Positions 7,100 to 15,622 are shown, numbered from the stretch's first letter. The stretch is DNA of 64,000 nt from Methylobacterium fujisawaense (GCF_014138435.1 NZ_JACJIM010000007.1:186001-250000), one strand, 5' to 3'. The notes: generated by a model not told the origin, from the sequence alone. Numbers and translations are program-made.

Positions 7100-9850
7100 A
7101 TGACCCGCACCCTTCACGCACATCCAGGTCTCGTCGACGCGACAGCCTTCGCGCCGCCGGTGATCGTCGGCACCTCGGCCGAGCAGGCGCTGGACATCCT
7201 GTTCCAGGCGCTGCTCGATGTCGCCCGCCGGCACGATCCCGACCTCGAGGCGGTCCTGCACGGCACGGCCGACATCTCGCGCTTCTCGCCGCAGATGCTG
7301 GCGCGCGCGCTGCAGGTGCAGGGCATCTGGTTCCAGCTGATCTCCATCGCCGAGCAGAACGCCGCGATGCGCCGCCGCCGGCACGTGGAGCGCACGGAAG
7401 GCCGTGCCGCGCTCAGCGGCTCCTTCGCCAAGGTCTTCGCGGATGCCCGCCGGCAGGGCGTGCCCCCGGAGAAGATCCAGGCGCTGCTCAGCGACCTGCG
7501 CATCCGCCCGACGCTCACCGCGCACCCCACCGAGGGCAAGCGCGTGACGGTGCTGGAGAAGTTCCGCCGGATCTACCTCGTGCTGCGCGAGCTGGAGATG
7601 CCGCGCTGGACCGATCGTGAGCGCAACGGGCTCATGAACGAGCTCCGCGACCAGATCGAGCTGGTCTGGATGACGGGCGAGCTGCACCTGGAGAAGGCGA
7701 CGGTCGAGCGGGAAGTGGCCTGGGGGCTGCACTTCTTCGACGAGACCCTGTTCGAGATGCTGCCCGAGACCCTGGAGACCCTGCACGAGGCCCTCGCCGA
7801 GACCTATCCGGGCACGGACTTCAAGGTGCCGCCGTTCTTCCAGTTCGGCTCCTGGATCGGCGGCGACCGGGACGGCAACCCCTACGTCACGGCCGCGGTC
7901 ACCCGGCAGACCCTGCACCGCAACGCCCTGGCCTCGCTCACCCGCTACCGCGACGGCGTGCGCGAACTGGGCCGGACCCTCTCGCTCACCGAGCGCTCGC
8001 TGCCGCTGCCCGAAAGCTTTCACGCGGAACTCGAACGGCAGCTCGCCGAGAGCGGCCAGGCCCGCGCCATCACCCGGCGCAACCCGGGCGAGCCTTATCG
8101 CCAATATCTCTCCTGCGTCCTGCGCAAGATCGAGGCGACGATCGCCCGCAACGAAGGTGAGCACCCGTCCGGTCCCGACTACGCCAGCGCCGACGGCTTG
8201 ATCGAGGACCTGCGCACGCTGGAGCGCGGCCTGACGGAGGCCAAGTGCGGGGCGCTGGCGCGGGATCTCGTCCGCCCTGTCCGGCGCATGGTGGAAATCT
8301 TCCGCTTCTCGACGGTCCGGCTCGACCTGCGCGAGAACACCACGCGGACCACCGACACGCTCCATGCCCTCTGGCGCCAGCGCAACGGCGACGGCGAGCC
8401 GCCGGCCCTCGGTTCGACCGCGTGGCGCCAGTGGCTCGATACCGAACTCGCCCGGCCCCGTGATCCCGAGCGGTCCTTCGAGGACCTGCCCGACGCCGCC
8501 CGGGAGACCCTCGCCACCTTCGCCCTCGTCGCCGAGATGCGCGAGGCCCTCGACCGGGAGGCGTTCGGCGCCTTCGTGCTGTCGATGACCCGCTCGGTGG
8601 AGGACGTCCTCGGCGCCTACCTGCTGGCCAAGGAGGCGGGGGTGTTCCTCGACGCGGCCGGGACGGAGATCTGCCCGCTGCCGATCGTGCCCCTGTTCGA
8701 GACCATCGACGACCTGCGTGCCGCCCCGGCGATCATGCGGGCGCTGCTCGGCGTGCCGGTGGTGCGCCGCTCCACCCGCTGGCAGGGCGGGGTCCAGGAG
8801 GTCATGATCGGCTATTCCGACTCCAACAAGGACGGCGGCTTCGTCGCCGCCAACTGGGAGCTCTACAAGGCGCAGAGCAAGCTGACCCGGCTCGGCGAGG
8901 AACTCGGTGTCGGCATCGCCTTCTTCCACGGGCGCGGCGGCTCGGTGAGCCGCGGCGGCGTGCCGACCCATCGCGGCATCATGGCCCAGCCGCCGGGCTC
9001 GATCCGCGGCCGGTTCCGCACCACCGAGCAGGGCGAGGTCGTCTCGTTCAAGTACGCCAACCGCGGCACCGCCGCCTACCAGATGGAGCTGCTCGCCGCC
9101 TCGGTGTTCGAGCACGCGCTCGCCGGCGACGGCGAGCGGGCGGGCCCCGGCCACGACGACGCCCTGGAGGCGCTGGCCGGCGCGTCCCGGGCGGCCTACG
9201 TCCAGCTGCTCCAGACCGACGGCCTCGTCGACTACTTCCAGGCGGCGAGCCCGCTGGACGAGATCGCGCTCCTCAACATCGGCTCGCGGCCGGCCCGCCG
9301 GTTCGGCGCCCGCTCGCTCTCGGACCTGCGGGCGATCCCCTGGGTGTTCGCGTGGTCGCAGAACCGGCACGTGATCACCGGCTGGTACGGGGTCGGGTCC
9401 GGGCTCGCGAGCTTCATCGACGTGCGCGGCCGCGACGGCGAGGCGACCCTCAAGCGGCTGTTCAACGAATCCCGCATCCTCCGCCTCGTCCTCGACGAGG
9501 TCGAGAAGACGCTGATGATGGTCGATCTCGACATCGCCCGCGCCTATGCGGGCCTCGTCCCGGATGCGGCGATCCGGGACCGGATCTTCTCGATGATCGA
9601 GGCCGAATACGCACTGACCCGGGAGATGGTGCTGCGGGTGAGCGGCGGCGCGGATCTCGCCGAGCGCTTCCCCCTGTTCCGGGACCGCCTGAAGGGGCGG
9701 CTTCCGACCATCAACCAGGTCAGCCGCGAGCAGGTGGAACTGCTCGCCCGCTACCGCGCCGAGACCGACGAGGACCGGCGCGAGGCGGTGAAGTCGGCCC
9801 TGCTCCTGTCCATCAACTGCATCGCGGTCGGCTTCGGGGCGACCGGGTGA
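7100..9850 (+). CDS. ppc: Phosphoenolpyruvate carboxylase
   Basis: Ppc carboxylates PEP to oxaloacetate, the CO2-fixing step of the serine cycle. At 916 residues it is full length for the bacterial type. Catalytic signatures are all present: LTAHPTEGKRV near residue 140 (catalytic His), SWIGGDRDGNPYV near 251, GYSDSNKDGG near 571 and FFHGRGGSVSRGG near 610. The ATG at 7100 sits shortly after GAGGTGG. The gene lies between mtkB and mcl as in M. extorquens. A large reverse-strand open frame over this gene is a codon-bias shadow. Confidence 0.97.
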   Translation: MTRTLHAHPGLVDATAFAPPVIVGTSAEQALDILFQALLDVARRHDPDLEAVLHGTADISRFSPQMLARALQVQGIWFQLISIAEQNAAMRRRRHVERTEGRAALSGSFAKVFADARRQGVPPEKIQALLSDLRIRPTLTAHPTEGKRVTVLEKFRRIYLVLRELEMPRWTDRERNGLMNELRDQIELVWMTGELHLEKATVEREVAWGLHFFDETLFEMLPETLETLHEALAETYPGTDFKVPPFFQFGSWIGGDRDGNPYVTAAVTRQTLHRNALASLTRYRDGVRELGRTLSLTERSLPLPESFHAELERQLAESGQARAITRRNPGEPYRQYLSCVLRKIEATIARNEGEHPSGPDYASADGLIEDLRTLERGLTEAKCGALARDLVRPVRRMVEIFRFSTVRLDLRENTTRTTDTLHALWRQRNGDGEPPALGSTAWRQWLDTELARPRDPERSFEDLPDAARETLATFALVAEMREALDREAFGAFVLSMTRSVEDVLGAYLLAKEAGVFLDAAGTEICPLPIVPLFETIDDLRAAPAIMRALLGVPVVRRSTRWQGGVQEVMIGYSDSNKDGGFVAANWELYKAQSKLTRLGEELGVGIAFFHGRGGSVSRGGVPTHRGIMAQPPGSIRGRFRTTEQGEVVSFKYANRGTAAYQMELLAASVFEHALAGDGERAGPGHDDALEALAGASRAAYVQLLQTDGLVDYFQAASPLDEIALLNIGSRPARRFGARSLSDLRAIPWVFAWSQNRHVITGWYGVGSGLASFIDVRGRDGEATLKRLFNESRILRLVLDEVEKTLMMVDLDIARAYAGLVPDAAIRDRIFSMIEAEYALTREMVLRVSGGADLAERFPLFRDRLKGRLPTINQVSREQVELLARYRAETDEDRREAVKSALLLSINCIAVGFGATG

Positions 9851-9997
9851 GGCGGTGCGGGCCTCGCACGTTGAGGGATCGGATCGAAACGCGCCTGCGC
9901 GCCCTGTCAGGCAGCCCAGTGCGCGCCATTTGCCGCCGGTGAACGGGGTCCAGCCCCGCAACGGCATCAGAACCGTCACCAGGAGAGAGAATCCAAG

Positions 9998-10969
9998 ATG
10001 AGCTTCACCCTGATCCAGCAGGCCAAGCCGCGCCTGCACCGGTCCGAACTCGCGGTCCCCGGCTCCAACCCGACCTTCATGGAGAAGTCGGCGCAGTCGG
10101 CCGCCGACGTGATCTTCCTCGACCTCGAGGACGCGGTCGCCCCCGACGACAAGGAGAAGGCCCGCACCAACATCATCCAGGCGCTCAACGACCTGGATTG
10201 GGGCAACAAGACCATGATGATCCGCATCAACGGTCTCGACACCCACTACATGTACCGCGACGTGGTCGACATCGTCGAAGCCTGCCCGCGCCTCGACATG
10301 GTGCTGATCCCCAAGGTCGGCGTGCCGGCCGACGTCTACGCCATCGACGTGCTGGTCACCCAGATCGAGCAGGCCAAGAAGCGTGACAAGCAGATCGGCT
10401 TCGAGGTGCTGATCGAGACCGCGCTCGGCATGGCCAATGTCGAGGCGATCGCCCAGTCGTCGAAGCGCCTGGAGGCGATGTCCTTCGGCGTGGCCGATTA
10501 CGCCGCCTCGACCCGCGCCCGCTCGACGGTGATCGGCGGCGTGAACCCCGACTTCTCGGTGCTCACTGACAAGGACGAGGCCGGCAATCGCCAGACCCAC
10601 TGGCAGGATCCGTGGCTGTTCGCTCAGAACCGCATGCTGGTGGCCTGCCGCGCCTACGGCCTGCGCCCGATCGACGGACCGTTCGGCGACTTCTCGGATC
10701 CGGATGGCTACCGCTCGGCGGCCCGCCGCTGCGCCGCCCTCGGCTTCGAAGGGAAGTGGGCGATCCACCCGTCGCAGATCGATCTCGCCAACGAGGTGTT
10801 CACCCCCTCGGAAGCCGAGGTCACCAAGGCCCGCCGCATTCTCGAGGCCATGGAAGAGGCCGCCAAGGCCGGCCGCGGCGCCGTGTCCCTGGACGGACGC
10901 CTCATCGACATCGCCTCGATCCGCATGGCCGAGGCGCTGATCGAGAAGGCGAACGCCATGAAGGGCTGA
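9998..10969 (+). CDS. mclA: L-malyl-CoA lyase
   Basis: Mcl cleaves malyl-CoA to acetyl-CoA and glyoxylate, regenerating the acceptor for Sga and delivering the assimilated C2 unit. The 323-residue protein is a HpcH/HpaI-type aldolase family member. Visible are RSELAVPGSNPTF near the N-terminus, FLDLEDAVAPDDK (acidic metal-binding patch), FEVLIETALGMANVEAIA, and GKWAIHPSQID near residue 252. AGGAGAGAG provides the ribosome-binding site. It is the last gene of the second operon, 147 bases after ppc. Confidence 0.96.
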   Translation: MSFTLIQQAKPRLHRSELAVPGSNPTFMEKSAQSAADVIFLDLEDAVAPDDKEKARTNIIQALNDLDWGNKTMMIRINGLDTHYMYRDVVDIVEACPRLDMVLIPKVGVPADVYAIDVLVTQIEQAKKRDKQIGFEVLIETALGMANVEAIAQSSKRLEAMSFGVADYAASTRARSTVIGGVNPDFSVLTDKDEAGNRQTHWQDPWLFAQNRMLVACRAYGLRPIDGPFGDFSDPDGYRSAARRCAALGFEGKWAIHPSQIDLANEVFTPSEAEVTKARRILEAMEEAAKAGRGAVSLDGRLIDIASIRMAEALIEKANAMKG

Positions 10970-11003
10970 GGCCGCCCGAACGGCGCGCCAAGCAGCTGCA
11001 TGA

Positions 11004-11029
11004 CCGGGGCCGGGCTTGCCGGGCCCCGG
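11004..11029 (+). other. GC hairpin after mcl
   Basis: Eight perfect pairs (CCGGGGCC with GGCCCCGG) flank an inner GGGCTTGCCGG. The core resembles the hairpin after sga (GGCCGGGTTGCCGGGCC). No T-tract follows, so termination here would need Rho or be partial. Confidence 0.45.
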
Positions 11030-11081
11030 GGCAGATCGGAGCGGATCGCGGGCAAGCCCGTGACCGCGTGACAGGTTCGGA

Positions 11082-11142
11082 TGAGGGTTGGAGAAGGCCC
11101 CGGAGCGGGTTCACCCCTCACCAGTCTCTTCGGGAGAAGGGA
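11082..11142. repeat. Degenerate intergenic repeat after mcl
   Basis: GAGGGTTGGAGAAGG and CCCCTCACCAG..CTTCGGGAGAAGGGA resemble diverged arms of the inverted repeats seen at 2744 and 6854. The relation is weaker than for those two copies. Confidence 0.35.
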
Positions 11143-11173
11143 CAAACTCTGCGGCGCGGCGGCCGCGACGGCC

Positions 11174-12025
11174 CTAGAACGGCCGATCGTCCGGCAGCCG
11201 CGCCGCAGCCATCTCGTCCGGAGTCGGGTCGCGATGGATGACGATCCCGTTCGACCGATCCGCCGCGATCAGCCCGAGCCGGGCGAACCCGTCGAGCCAG
11301 CCGTCCATCGGCCAGATCCCGTGCCGGTCGTGAAAGCGGGCCGCGTTGGCGACGATGTCGCGGAAATGCTGCAGCGGCGGGTCGTAGCCCGGATGATGCT
11401 GGTGGTAGGCCCGGGGGCCTCCCAGGAACAGGATCGGCACCCCCGCCTTCTCCGCCCGGAACGCCAGATCGGTGTCCTCCGCGCCGTAGCCGGAAAAGGT
11501 TTCGTCGAACCCGCCGAGGCGGTCATAGGTCTCGGCGCGCACCGCGAAGGCGAGCGACCAGAACAGCCCGGCCTGCGGTGCCGGCGCCACCACGCCTGCG
11601 GGCGGGAAGGCCCGCACCGGGTGCGGCTGGCCGAACCGCTCCAGATCCGCCGCGCACCATCCATCCGCCACCGCGCCGGCCGGCAGGTAGCCGATCTCGC
11701 AGCAGATCAGGCCGTCCTGCTCGGCCACCGCCCGCGACAGGCCCGCGACGAGCCCCGCCGAGGGGATGCAATCGACGTCGAGGAAGATCAGCGTCTCGGC
11801 CTGGGCCGCCCGGCGCCCGGCATTGCGCGCCGCCGCGAGGGGCAGGCCGGCATGCGGGAAAGCGACGCGCTCCACCGGGAAGGGCAGCGCCGGGTAGGGC
11901 GCCTCATCGCTGCCGATCTCGACGACGACGCAGCGATCGGGTGGATCGCCGCGACCGAGACCGTCGAGCAGGCGGGTCAGGTGTGCGCGCCGACCTTTGT
12001 TGAGCGTGATGACCGCGATGCTCAC
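11174..12025 (-). CDS. Family 2 glycosyltransferase
   Basis: A 283-residue GT-A fold glycosyltransferase. The N-terminus VSIAVITLNKGRRAHLTRLL is the classic nucleotide-sugar binding opening, ETLIFLDVDCIPS supplies the metal-binding DxD near residue 88, and GGFDETFSGYGAEDTDLAFRAEKAG carries the acceptor-side ED motif. I chose GTG at 12025 because it overlaps the stop of the upstream methyltransferase by four bases (GTGA) and matches the family start; the frame is open further upstream but only over that gene. Donor and acceptor sugars cannot be read from sequence. It is the third gene of a reverse-strand operon with a methyltransferase and a PIG-L deacetylase. Confidence 0.85.
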   Translation of the reverse strand: MSIAVITLNKGRRAHLTRLLDGLGRGDPPDRCVVVEIGSDEAPYPALPFPVERVAFPHAGLPLAAARNAGRRAAQAETLIFLDVDCIPSAGLVAGLSRAVAEQDGLICCEIGYLPAGAVADGWCAADLERFGQPHPVRAFPPAGVVAPAPQAGLFWSLAFAVRAETYDRLGGFDETFSGYGAEDTDLAFRAEKAGVPILFLGGPRAYHQHHPGYDPPLQHFRDIVANAARFHDRHGIWPMDGWLDGFARLGLIAADRSNGIVIHRDPTPDEMAAARLPDDRPF

Positions 12026-12615
12026 GAGGCGGCTCCGGCGCGCAGGACATCGATCCGATAATCGGGGGTCCGCGACTGACTCAGGACCTGGGCGAAGGCG
12101 GCGGAGAGGCGGATGAAGCCATCGGCGGCACCATCGCCCGAAAGCGGGTAATCGGTCTCGCCCAGCCAGTGCACCAGAACGATGTCCCCGCCGGGCGCGA
12201 TCGTCTCGCCGGCCCGGCGTACGAGCTCGGCGAAATCCGGCGGGGCCAGGAAGTACAGGAACTCGGAGAGGACGATCAGGTCGAAGGGCCCGGTCGGCCA
12301 GTCCGCCGGCATGGTCCCCTGCCGGATCTCGACATGGGGACGATCCGCGCATCGCGCCCGGGCGGCCTCCGCGGCGGCCGGGACCAGATCGGTGGCGAGG
12401 AGCCTGGCGCAGCGTTCCGAGAGGGCGCGGGTGAAGACGCCGATCGAGCAGGCCGGCTCGAAGGCGGACCGGTAGCGCGGCTGGGGAAGGGCCGCCAGCG
12501 TCGCCGCGTATTTCTCGCGTTCGTAGGGCGAGGAGGTGAAGCGCCAGGGATCCGGGTCGCTGGCGTAGATGCCGCGGAAGTAATCCTCCGGCAGGGTCTG
12601 GGTCCGCCGGGTCAT
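12022..12615 (-). CDS. NodS-like SAM-dependent methyltransferase
   Basis: The 197-residue protein has a class I methyltransferase fold: FEPACSIGVFTRAL (motif I region, near residue 52), LATDLVPAAAEAARARC, and FDLIVLSEFLYFL (post-motif II). The opening YFRGIYASDPDPWRFTSSPYEREKY is characteristic of the NodS family, which N-methylates amino sugars in rhizobial Nod factor synthesis. Four-base ATGA overlaps join it to the genes on both sides. With a PIG-L deacetylase before it and a glycosyltransferase after it, a sugar that is de-N-acetylated then methylated is a reasonable inference, but the product is unknown. Confidence 0.8.
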   Translation of the reverse strand: MTRRTQTLPEDYFRGIYASDPDPWRFTSSPYEREKYAATLAALPQPRYRSAFEPACSIGVFTRALSERCARLLATDLVPAAAEAARARCADRPHVEIRQGTMPADWPTGPFDLIVLSEFLYFLAPPDFAELVRRAGETIAPGGDIVLVHWLGETDYPLSGDGAADGFIRLSAAFAQVLSQSRTPDYRIDVLRAGAAS

Positions 12616-13349
12616 GCGGGGATCGCGACGAAGCGCTCGTAGGGACCGCAGAGCCGGTCGATCATGGCGGGCTCGAGCCGGAAGCCCTGGGGATCGTCCG
12701 CGATCAGGTCGGTGGTCTGCGATTCGTGCGCCGCCACGGCCCGCGCCTTGGTCTCGCGATAGGCGGAGACGTCGAGGCGCAGGCCGGTCGGGCTTGGGCC
12801 GACCTCGGTCTCGGGCGGTAGGGTCCAGCCCCAGACGGGATACTCATAGACCCGGACTCCCGGCATCTGCGGTCGGGCGCGGGCGACGATCGCGGCGGCC
12901 GCCTTGTGATCGCAATGGGGATCGTGGCGCCACGTGACGAAGACCGCGCCGGCCCCGATCGCCGCGGCCGCGCGGGCGACGGCCGCCGCAGCCGCGTCGG
13001 CCTCCGGCCCGTCGCTCGGGACATGGGCGTCGGGCAGGCGCAGGAAGGTCACGTCCCCGGATCCGAGGCCGAGCACCGCTCCGGCCCGCTGCGTCTCCGC
13101 CTCGCGCAGGGCGCGCAGCTTCTCCGGCGGATAGAGGCGGGACTGCGTGTGCGAGCCGCATCCGTCGCTGACCACGACGAGGTGAACGGGCCGCCCGGAC
13201 GCCCGGGCGGCTGCGATCAGGCCGCCGCATCCGAGGCTCTCGTCATCGGGGTGGGGCGCGACGACCACCAGCCCCCGGCTCCCCAGGAGGGCATCGAGGC
13301 TCGCCAGGGGCAACGCGTCGGCGGCGGTCAGAAAGGCGTCGGCGCGCAT
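12612..13349 (-). CDS. PIG-L (LmbE) family N-deacetylase
   Basis: A 245-residue zinc-dependent deacetylase-type protein. The signature VVVAPHPDDESLGCGG is at about residues 35-50 (His, Asp, Asp as metal and catalytic residues), and a second metal-ligand region WRHDPHCDHKAAAAIVARA lies near 152-170. The family removes acetyl groups from GlcNAc-containing compounds such as mycothiol, bacillithiol and lipid precursors. I chose ATG 13349 because GGAGG precedes it by six bases; the frame remains open upstream without family similarity. It is the first gene of the three-gene operon. Confidence 0.82.
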   Translation of the reverse strand: MRADAFLTAADALPLASLDALLGSRGLVVVAPHPDDESLGCGGLIAAARASGRPVHLVVVSDGCGSHTQSRLYPPEKLRALREAETQRAGAVLGLGSGDVTFLRLPDAHVPSDGPEADAAAAAVARAAAAIGAGAVFVTWRHDPHCDHKAAAAIVARARPQMPGVRVYEYPVWGWTLPPETEVGPSPTGLRLDVSAYRETKARAVAAHESQTTDLIADDPQGFRLEPAMIDRLCGPYERFVAIPA

Positions 13350-13520
13350 CACTGGCCTCCGGTCCGTTCGAAGACAGGACGCCGGTCGCGCGGCGACGGG
13401 CTGCTGACGAGATCGATCACGGGACGCTCCAAGGACGGTGCGCGGGGTCGGGCGTCCCTGGTTCTCGGATTCTGCGCCTGAACACGCCATGAGCGGCGCG
13501 TTCCGGAATTCCGGCGGGCG

Positions 13521-13850
13521 TTACCGATCGTTCTCCGTGGTGAGCGCGTCGGCGCGGGTGCCCTCGTCGACGCCCGGTCCGGCCGCCAGATGGACGCCGA
13601 GGGTCGGGGCGTCGGTGAAGACCGCGCCGGCTGCGCTGAGGGCGCTCCGCAAGGCCTCGATCTGCCCGCTCGGCGGGTCGCTGTAGCCGCCCTCGAAATC
13701 CCGCACGAAGTGCTCGTCCAGGCCGACTTTGCCCGCGAGATCGGCCTGCGACCAGCCGAGCAGCCCACGGGCCGCCCGCGACTGCGCGGGGCTCATGATG
13801 GGCGCCTGCGTTCCGCTCTGTGCGCCCTCGTCCGATCCTGCCACGCTCAC
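13521..13850 (-). CDS. XRE-family helix-turn-helix regulator
   Basis: A 109-residue protein with a Cro/C1-type helix-turn-helix in residues 19-75: MSPAQSRAARGLLGWSQADLAGKVGLDEHFVRDFEGG, with WSQADLA as the recognition-helix lead-in typical of the family. The C-terminal part is short and has no ligand domain I recognise. The GTG start follows GAGGAGGAGAG. It lies 171 bases upstream of the PIG-L operon on the same strand and is divergent from the META-domain gene, so it could regulate either, or itself. Confidence 0.75.
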   Translation of the reverse strand: MSVAGSDEGAQSGTQAPIMSPAQSRAARGLLGWSQADLAGKVGLDEHFVRDFEGGYSDPPSGQIEALRSALSAAGAVFTDAPTLGVHLAAGPGVDEGTRADALTTENDR

Positions 13851-14065
13851 TCTCCTCCTCGGGTATCATCAACAACGATTGCGGTCGCGGATCGTTTCCG
13901 GGCACATCCGGTCGGAGCGCGACCATAATTGTGCTGAAATCCTGTCGCATCCGCCAAGGCGCAAGGATTCGGAGCGGTCTCTCGCGGGGCCGTGCTGCGC
14001 GGCCGGCGTGGCGCCTCCGGACCGGGACAACCTGCGCGCGGTGCGCGCGACATGGGGACTGGACG

Positions 14066-14581
14066 ATGAGAGGGGTGCTGATCGCGAGCTTGGCCTGTGC
14101 CGTGCTGGCTATGGACCTATCCGCGGTGACGCAGGCGCAGGCCCAGATGGGCGGTTCGCCGACGGGCTTCGGCCGGGGCAATCGCCGCCCCGGCGGCGAA
14201 GAGGAGAAGAAGCCCCAGTACGTGCCGGGGACCAAGGCCAGCGAGAAGATCTTCCCGCTCGATTCGACCTGGACCGCCGTGAGCCTCAACGGAAAGCCCT
14301 TCACGGGTGGCGACCGGCCGAGCTTCATCATCGACAAGCAGTACCGCGCCCGCGGCTACGGCGGTTGCAACACCTTCGCGGCGACCGCATTCCCGCTAAA
14401 GGAGCAGCACATCGCCGTGGGCCCGCTCGCACTCACCAAGAAGAGCTGCGACAAGGGCCTCGCCGCCGCCGAGCAGGCGTTCTTCATCGCCCTGCGCACC
14501 TCGGCGGTGTGGGACTTGGTCGGCTCGCAGCTCGTGCTCAAGAGCCCGAACGGCGAGCTGAAGTTCGACCGCGCCCTTTAA
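14066..14581 (+). CDS. Exported META-domain (HslJ-like) protein
   Basis: The 171-residue product starts with a signal peptide (MRGVLIASLACAVLAMDLSAV, cleavage probably near AQAQ at about residue 26), followed by a charged linker (GGEEEKKPQ) and a META domain: LDSTWTAVSLNGKPF, then GYGGCNTFAATAF with the hallmark GCN, then KSCDKGLAAAEQAFF and a final LKSPNGELKFDRAL. META/HslJ proteins are periplasmic or outer-membrane associated, of poorly defined role, and linked to heat and novobiocin tolerance in E. coli. The ATG was chosen for its signal peptide; the upstream frame is open but not protein-like. Confidence 0.8.
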   Translation: MRGVLIASLACAVLAMDLSAVTQAQAQMGGSPTGFGRGNRRPGGEEEKKPQYVPGTKASEKIFPLDSTWTAVSLNGKPFTGGDRPSFIIDKQYRARGYGGCNTFAATAFPLKEQHIAVGPLALTKKSCDKGLAAAEQAFFIALRTSAVWDLVGSQLVLKSPNGELKFDRAL

Positions 14582-14675
14582 GGAGCGGTTCACCACGCCG
14601 CATGATGGCGGCCGCCGATTCAGACGGCCTTGAGGGGCGCCGGGGCTCATTCCTCGTGTATCGAGGAGGCCACGG

Positions 14676-14840
14676 ATGCCAGTCGGAATCGGGATCGGAC
14701 GCGGGGACCCCTCGCGTCCCGCGGTGACGCGGAGCCTCCGTTTCACGGGGCCCGAGGGGTTTCATCCCGGCGCCCTATGGCTCGCCACCGCCGTGCCGGC
14801 TGTGGCGACGCTTCTCCTTCTCGCGCGGCTGGCTTCCTGA
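14676..14840 (+). CDS. Small predicted single-pass membrane protein (54 aa)
   Basis: A 54-codon frame with a very good ribosome-binding site (GAGGAGG six bases before ATG). The N-terminal 30 residues are polar (MPVGIGIGRGDPSRPAVTRS...) and the C-terminal part GALWLATAVPAVATLLLLA is a clear transmembrane segment ending in RLAS. It follows the META gene by 94 bases on the same strand. I do not recognise a family. The RBS and the clean hydrophobic helix are the only evidence that it is real. Confidence 0.5.
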   Translation: MPVGIGIGRGDPSRPAVTRSLRFTGPEGFHPGALWLATAVPAVATLLLLARLAS

Positions 14841-15186
14841 CGGGCAGCGCTGGCGGCGTCTTACCGGGACGCCGTCGCGTCCCGGGGCCGGTCGCCCTCG
14901 GCATGTCCGCGCGGCTCGGAACGATCCTGCGCTTGCGCCGTTACGGGCGGAAACAGCGAGGCCAAGCCCGCGGCGACACCATATAGAATTGGATCGGCGT
15001 TCAGGCCGCCCTCGGGCGGATGAAGATTGCTTGTCAGCAGAGTGCGACGGCGGGCCTCGCGCGCGTTCACGAGCATCTGTGCGCGTCCCCGTTGTTCCAA
15101 CTGTCCGAGACCGGTCAATGCCGCGCTCCGCGTTTCGTTGCCGCAGCGGGCGGAATTTTCTCCCGGAGACCGGACGCGACGGAAAC
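14841..15186. other. Intergenic stretch with no firm gene
   Basis: I see no confident gene here. A reverse-strand frame of 71 codons (15076 to 14861) contains a signal-peptide-like run LYGVAAGLASLFPPVTAQAQD, but it lacks a convincing ribosome-binding site and starts awkwardly. It is left uncalled. Confidence 0.5.
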
Positions 15187-15465
15187 TCAGCCCCGGCGCC
15201 GGAGACCCATCGCCGGTTGGACGTCGGGCGGCCGGCAGACGCTCGGCACGACATCGATGATCGACGCGCTCGGGCAGCGCGCCCGGCAGCCCTGGGCCGC
15301 GGCGATCTGGTCGCCGCCGCAGGCATCGGCGAAGCAGAAGGTCGCGAGATCCTCGCAGGTCGCCCGGAACCGGCCCAGGGGCGACCGCTCCCGCAGGTCC
15401 GCCGCCCCCGCCCCCTGCGTCAGCAGGATCACCGTCAGACCGATCAGAGCCGGGAATCGCGCCAT
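15187..15465 (-). CDS. Small secreted cysteine-rich protein
   Basis: A 92-residue protein beginning MARFPALIGLTVILLTQGAGAADL, a standard Sec signal peptide with cleavage after AGA. The mature part holds six cysteines (in ATCEDLATFCFADACGG, QGCRARCPS and SVCRPP), suggesting disulfide bonds in the periplasm. I chose the internal ATG because it gives the signal peptide; an upstream start would bury it. The family and role are unknown to me. Confidence 0.6.
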   Translation of the reverse strand: MARFPALIGLTVILLTQGAGAADLRERSPLGRFRATCEDLATFCFADACGGDQIAAAQGCRARCPSASIIDVVPSVCRPPDVQPAMGLRRRG

Positions 15466-15622
15466 CTCTGTTTCCCGTCCAGGTCGAGGCTGCTTGCGGA
15501 ACCAGCCTAGCATTGGCAGCCTGGACGCGCCGTACCATTCCCGCGACAGGCGATGCGCGTCATCCGTCGCGATCCCGGCCGCATCGCGCGGCCGTTAAGC
15601 CCGATCCCCACGAAAGGCCGCC

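Noticed and set aside
6962..10768. A very long reverse-strand open frame covering ppc and mcl
   Set aside because: It is the mirror image of strongly coding forward genes in GC-rich DNA; its protein is a low-complexity run of Arg, Gly, Leu and His without family motifs, while ppc and mcl are certain.
13349..13768. A reverse-strand frame whose stop overlaps the PIG-L start, suggesting translational coupling
   Set aside because: Most of it is an out-of-frame reading of the XRE regulator gene; the unique tail is basic and proline-rich, and PIG-L has its own GGAGG.
14861..15076. A 71-codon reverse-strand frame with a signal-peptide-like segment
   Set aside because: No ribosome-binding site at a good distance and no recognisable mature domain; recorded only as part of the intergenic description.
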